From an uncultured Opitutia bacterium (GTDB taxonomy: Bacteria; Verrucomicrobiota; Verrucomicrobiia; Opitutales; UBA953), in NCBI GenBank assembly GCA_903853185.1, contig CAINSX010000180.1:1-32227 (forward strand): a DNA stretch of 32,227 nucleotides. Reading direction: 5' to 3'. The translations under genes and the position numbers were made by a program. Below the pieces are notes generated by a model. It had not been told where the DNA came from, searched no databases, and worked only from the letters and a program-made list of their open reading frames with translations. Shown piece after piece: positions 31,178-32,227 of this stretch (the first letter of the stretch is position 1; each line of letters opens with the position of its first letter).

Positions 31178-32227
31178 TTATGGTGCCCGGGCCGAAGCGG
31201 GCGTCCAAAAGACCTCTAATTCGTCATGATTGGCCAGGCGGAGCTTCGCTGCGGCGGGATGGGGATGCCGGACGATGTCGCCGCGTCCGAAGGTCGCCGC
31301 CAGTTTCTTGACCTCATGTTTGGAGAGCCCGCGGGTCGGGACTTCGATCGATTCGATGCGGCCTTCGCGGATCGTGATGAAACGGATGAGGCCCTTGATG
31401 ATCTGGACGTCGGAAATGAGCCGACTCAATCCGGCGGGAAGCGGAGCCAACGATGCATCGGAAAACGCGGCGAATGAGAAGCGAACTTCGCGTAAATCGC
31501 GATGGAGGTGGCGGTTGACGAATTCAGTCGAAGCGGGAGCTTCCCAGGCTCGTGTCTCGTGACTCCAGTGTTCGCTCGGTCCCAGTTGTGGGTCGGGCAA
31601 GGCGTCAAGTTCCGGGGCGATGCGGGTCATCTCTCCCGAGGCCACCGCATCGCTGAGCCGCTGTAGACGTTCCGCGGTGATCTTTAATGCCGGTTCGAGG
31701 ATCAGGATGAGCCCGCCTGGAACGAGCTTGGCCTTGAGTTCACCGAACCAGCGGAGCAGGGCGTCGTGATCGAGCTGGGGCATCTCGTTCATCACGAAGC
31801 CGGCGACGATGAGGTCGAACGGGCCTTCTGGCCAGGTTTCCGGTCGCGATGCATCTCCGATGCGCGTCTTCGTGTCGACGTCTTCTCCTAAGACTGCTTG
31901 AGCGAAGGATTCCATCGAGGCCAAGGCGCTCGGCGACTTGTCCACGCCATGCAGTGAGAGCTTCTTGAAGCCAGCTTGGCGTAGGCGATAGGCGACGGCG
32001 ATGCCGCATGAGCCGGGGCCGGAGCCAAGGTCGAGAATCGCAGGCACCGCGCTCGAAGGCTTCCATCCGCGTAATCCGCAGGTTTGGGCTAGGGCAAGGG
32101 ATGTCCTCGTAAAGCTCTGGGGCAGGAAGAAGACGCCGTAGCCGGCCAGCAGGCGTGGGTCGGCGAAATAGTCAGGGAATTTCTTGCCGGGACGCTCGGT
32201 CGTGAAGAGGTCCGAAAGGTGCGCTAC
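31178..32227 (-). CDS. Rsm22-like small-subunit methyltransferase (N-terminus cut by window edge)
   Basis: This is a probable SAM-dependent methyltransferase-like protein of the Rsm22 family, which in mitochondria and bacteria is linked to small ribosomal subunit assembly. The frame is open from base 32227 to the stop at 31178, giving 349 visible residues; a GTG at 32047 is internal and is not the true start. SAM site: ILDLGSGPGSCG, with acidic strand end LHGVDKSPSA. Family-like segments are FADPRLLAGYGVFFLPQSF before the SAM loop, WSHETRAWEAP in the middle and FGRGDIVRHPH near the C-terminus. The region expected to hold the family's conserved cysteines has none. It could instead be another class I methyltransferase; the family call is moderate. 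Confidence 0.75.
   Translation of the reverse strand, partial: VAHLSDLFTTERPGKKFPDYFADPRLLAGYGVFFLPQSFTRTSLALAQTCGLRGWKPSSAVPAILDLGSGPGSCGIAVAYRLRQAGFKKLSLHGVDKSPSALASMESFAQAVLGEDVDTKTRIGDASRPETWPEGPFDLIVAGFVMNEMPQLDHDALLRWFGELKAKLVPGGLILILEPALKITAERLQRLSDAVASGEMTRIAPELDALPDPQLGPSEHWSHETRAWEAPASTEFVNRHLHRDLREVRFSFAAFSDASLAPLPAGLSRLISDVQIIKGLIRFITIREGRIESIEVPTRGLSKHEVKKLAATFGRGDIVRHPHPAAAKLRLANHDELEVFWTPASARAP

Noticed and set aside
1..32227. Search for CRISPR arrays, insertion sequences, tRNA or rRNA genes and phage genes
   Set aside because: None was found by reading; no regularly spaced repeats, transposase motifs or cloverleaf-like sequences stood out. Short or degenerate cases could have been missed.

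Overview
The window is a compact, GC-rich, chromosomal housekeeping stretch from a Gram-negative bacterium. A lipid A kinase (LpxK) and a TatA protein imply an outer membrane and Tat export. Protein flavour and gene content, in particular the atypical ROK sugar kinase and the Bacteroidetes/Verrucomicrobia-type NagB, suggest a member of Verrucomicrobiota, perhaps Opitutae. That placement is my inference and I could not test it. I see no insertion sequence, phage gene, tRNA, rRNA operon or CRISPR array, and no gene-free stretch longer than 300 bases. The largest gap, 5535-5811, holds the SRP RNA and two terminators.

Layout, left to right. (1) 1-5534, minus strand: valS, nagB, an atypical ROK sugar kinase and a PIG-L/LmbE deacetylase that runs off the left edge. 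The last three look like an amino-sugar unit. (2) 5607-5700, plus strand: small SRP RNA with its own terminator. (3) 5812-11370, minus: sucA-sucB-lpd, a complete 2-oxoglutarate dehydrogenase complex, ending in a strong terminator. (4) 11524-14043, plus: a SNF2-type helicase with its own promoter candidate. (5) 14044-17089, minus: trpC-rsmA-rimO. (6) 17166-19796, plus: mazG, a YgjP-like metallopeptidase, a Nudix hydrolase and a DUF374 acyltransferase. (7) 19801-20726, minus: tatA then riboflavin synthase, with a terminator-like hairpin almost touching the ribE start codon. (8) 20792-23526, plus: acylphosphatase, ABC ATPase, ABC permease and a membrane-anchored helical-repeat protein of unknown function. 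(9) 23527-27780, minus: panD, a class V aminotransferase and a type IA topoisomerase (TopB type). (10) 27847-29058, plus: lpxK. (11) 29036-32227, minus: polyphosphate kinase ppk1, and an Rsm22-like methyltransferase cut by the right edge.

Genes are packed tightly. Five junctions use the four-base ATGA stop/start overlap (675-678, 16298-16301, 18550-18553, 21070-21073, 27379-27382). Four convergent pairs abut or overlap with no room for separate terminators.

The most interesting unit is nagB + unusual ROK kinase + PIG-L deacetylase (1-2809). It may be a nagA-independent route from N-acetylhexosamines to fructose-6-phosphate. Other items worth checking are the hairpin in front of ribE, the cysteine-poor Rsm22-like protein and the unrecognised fourth gene of the ABC transporter unit.
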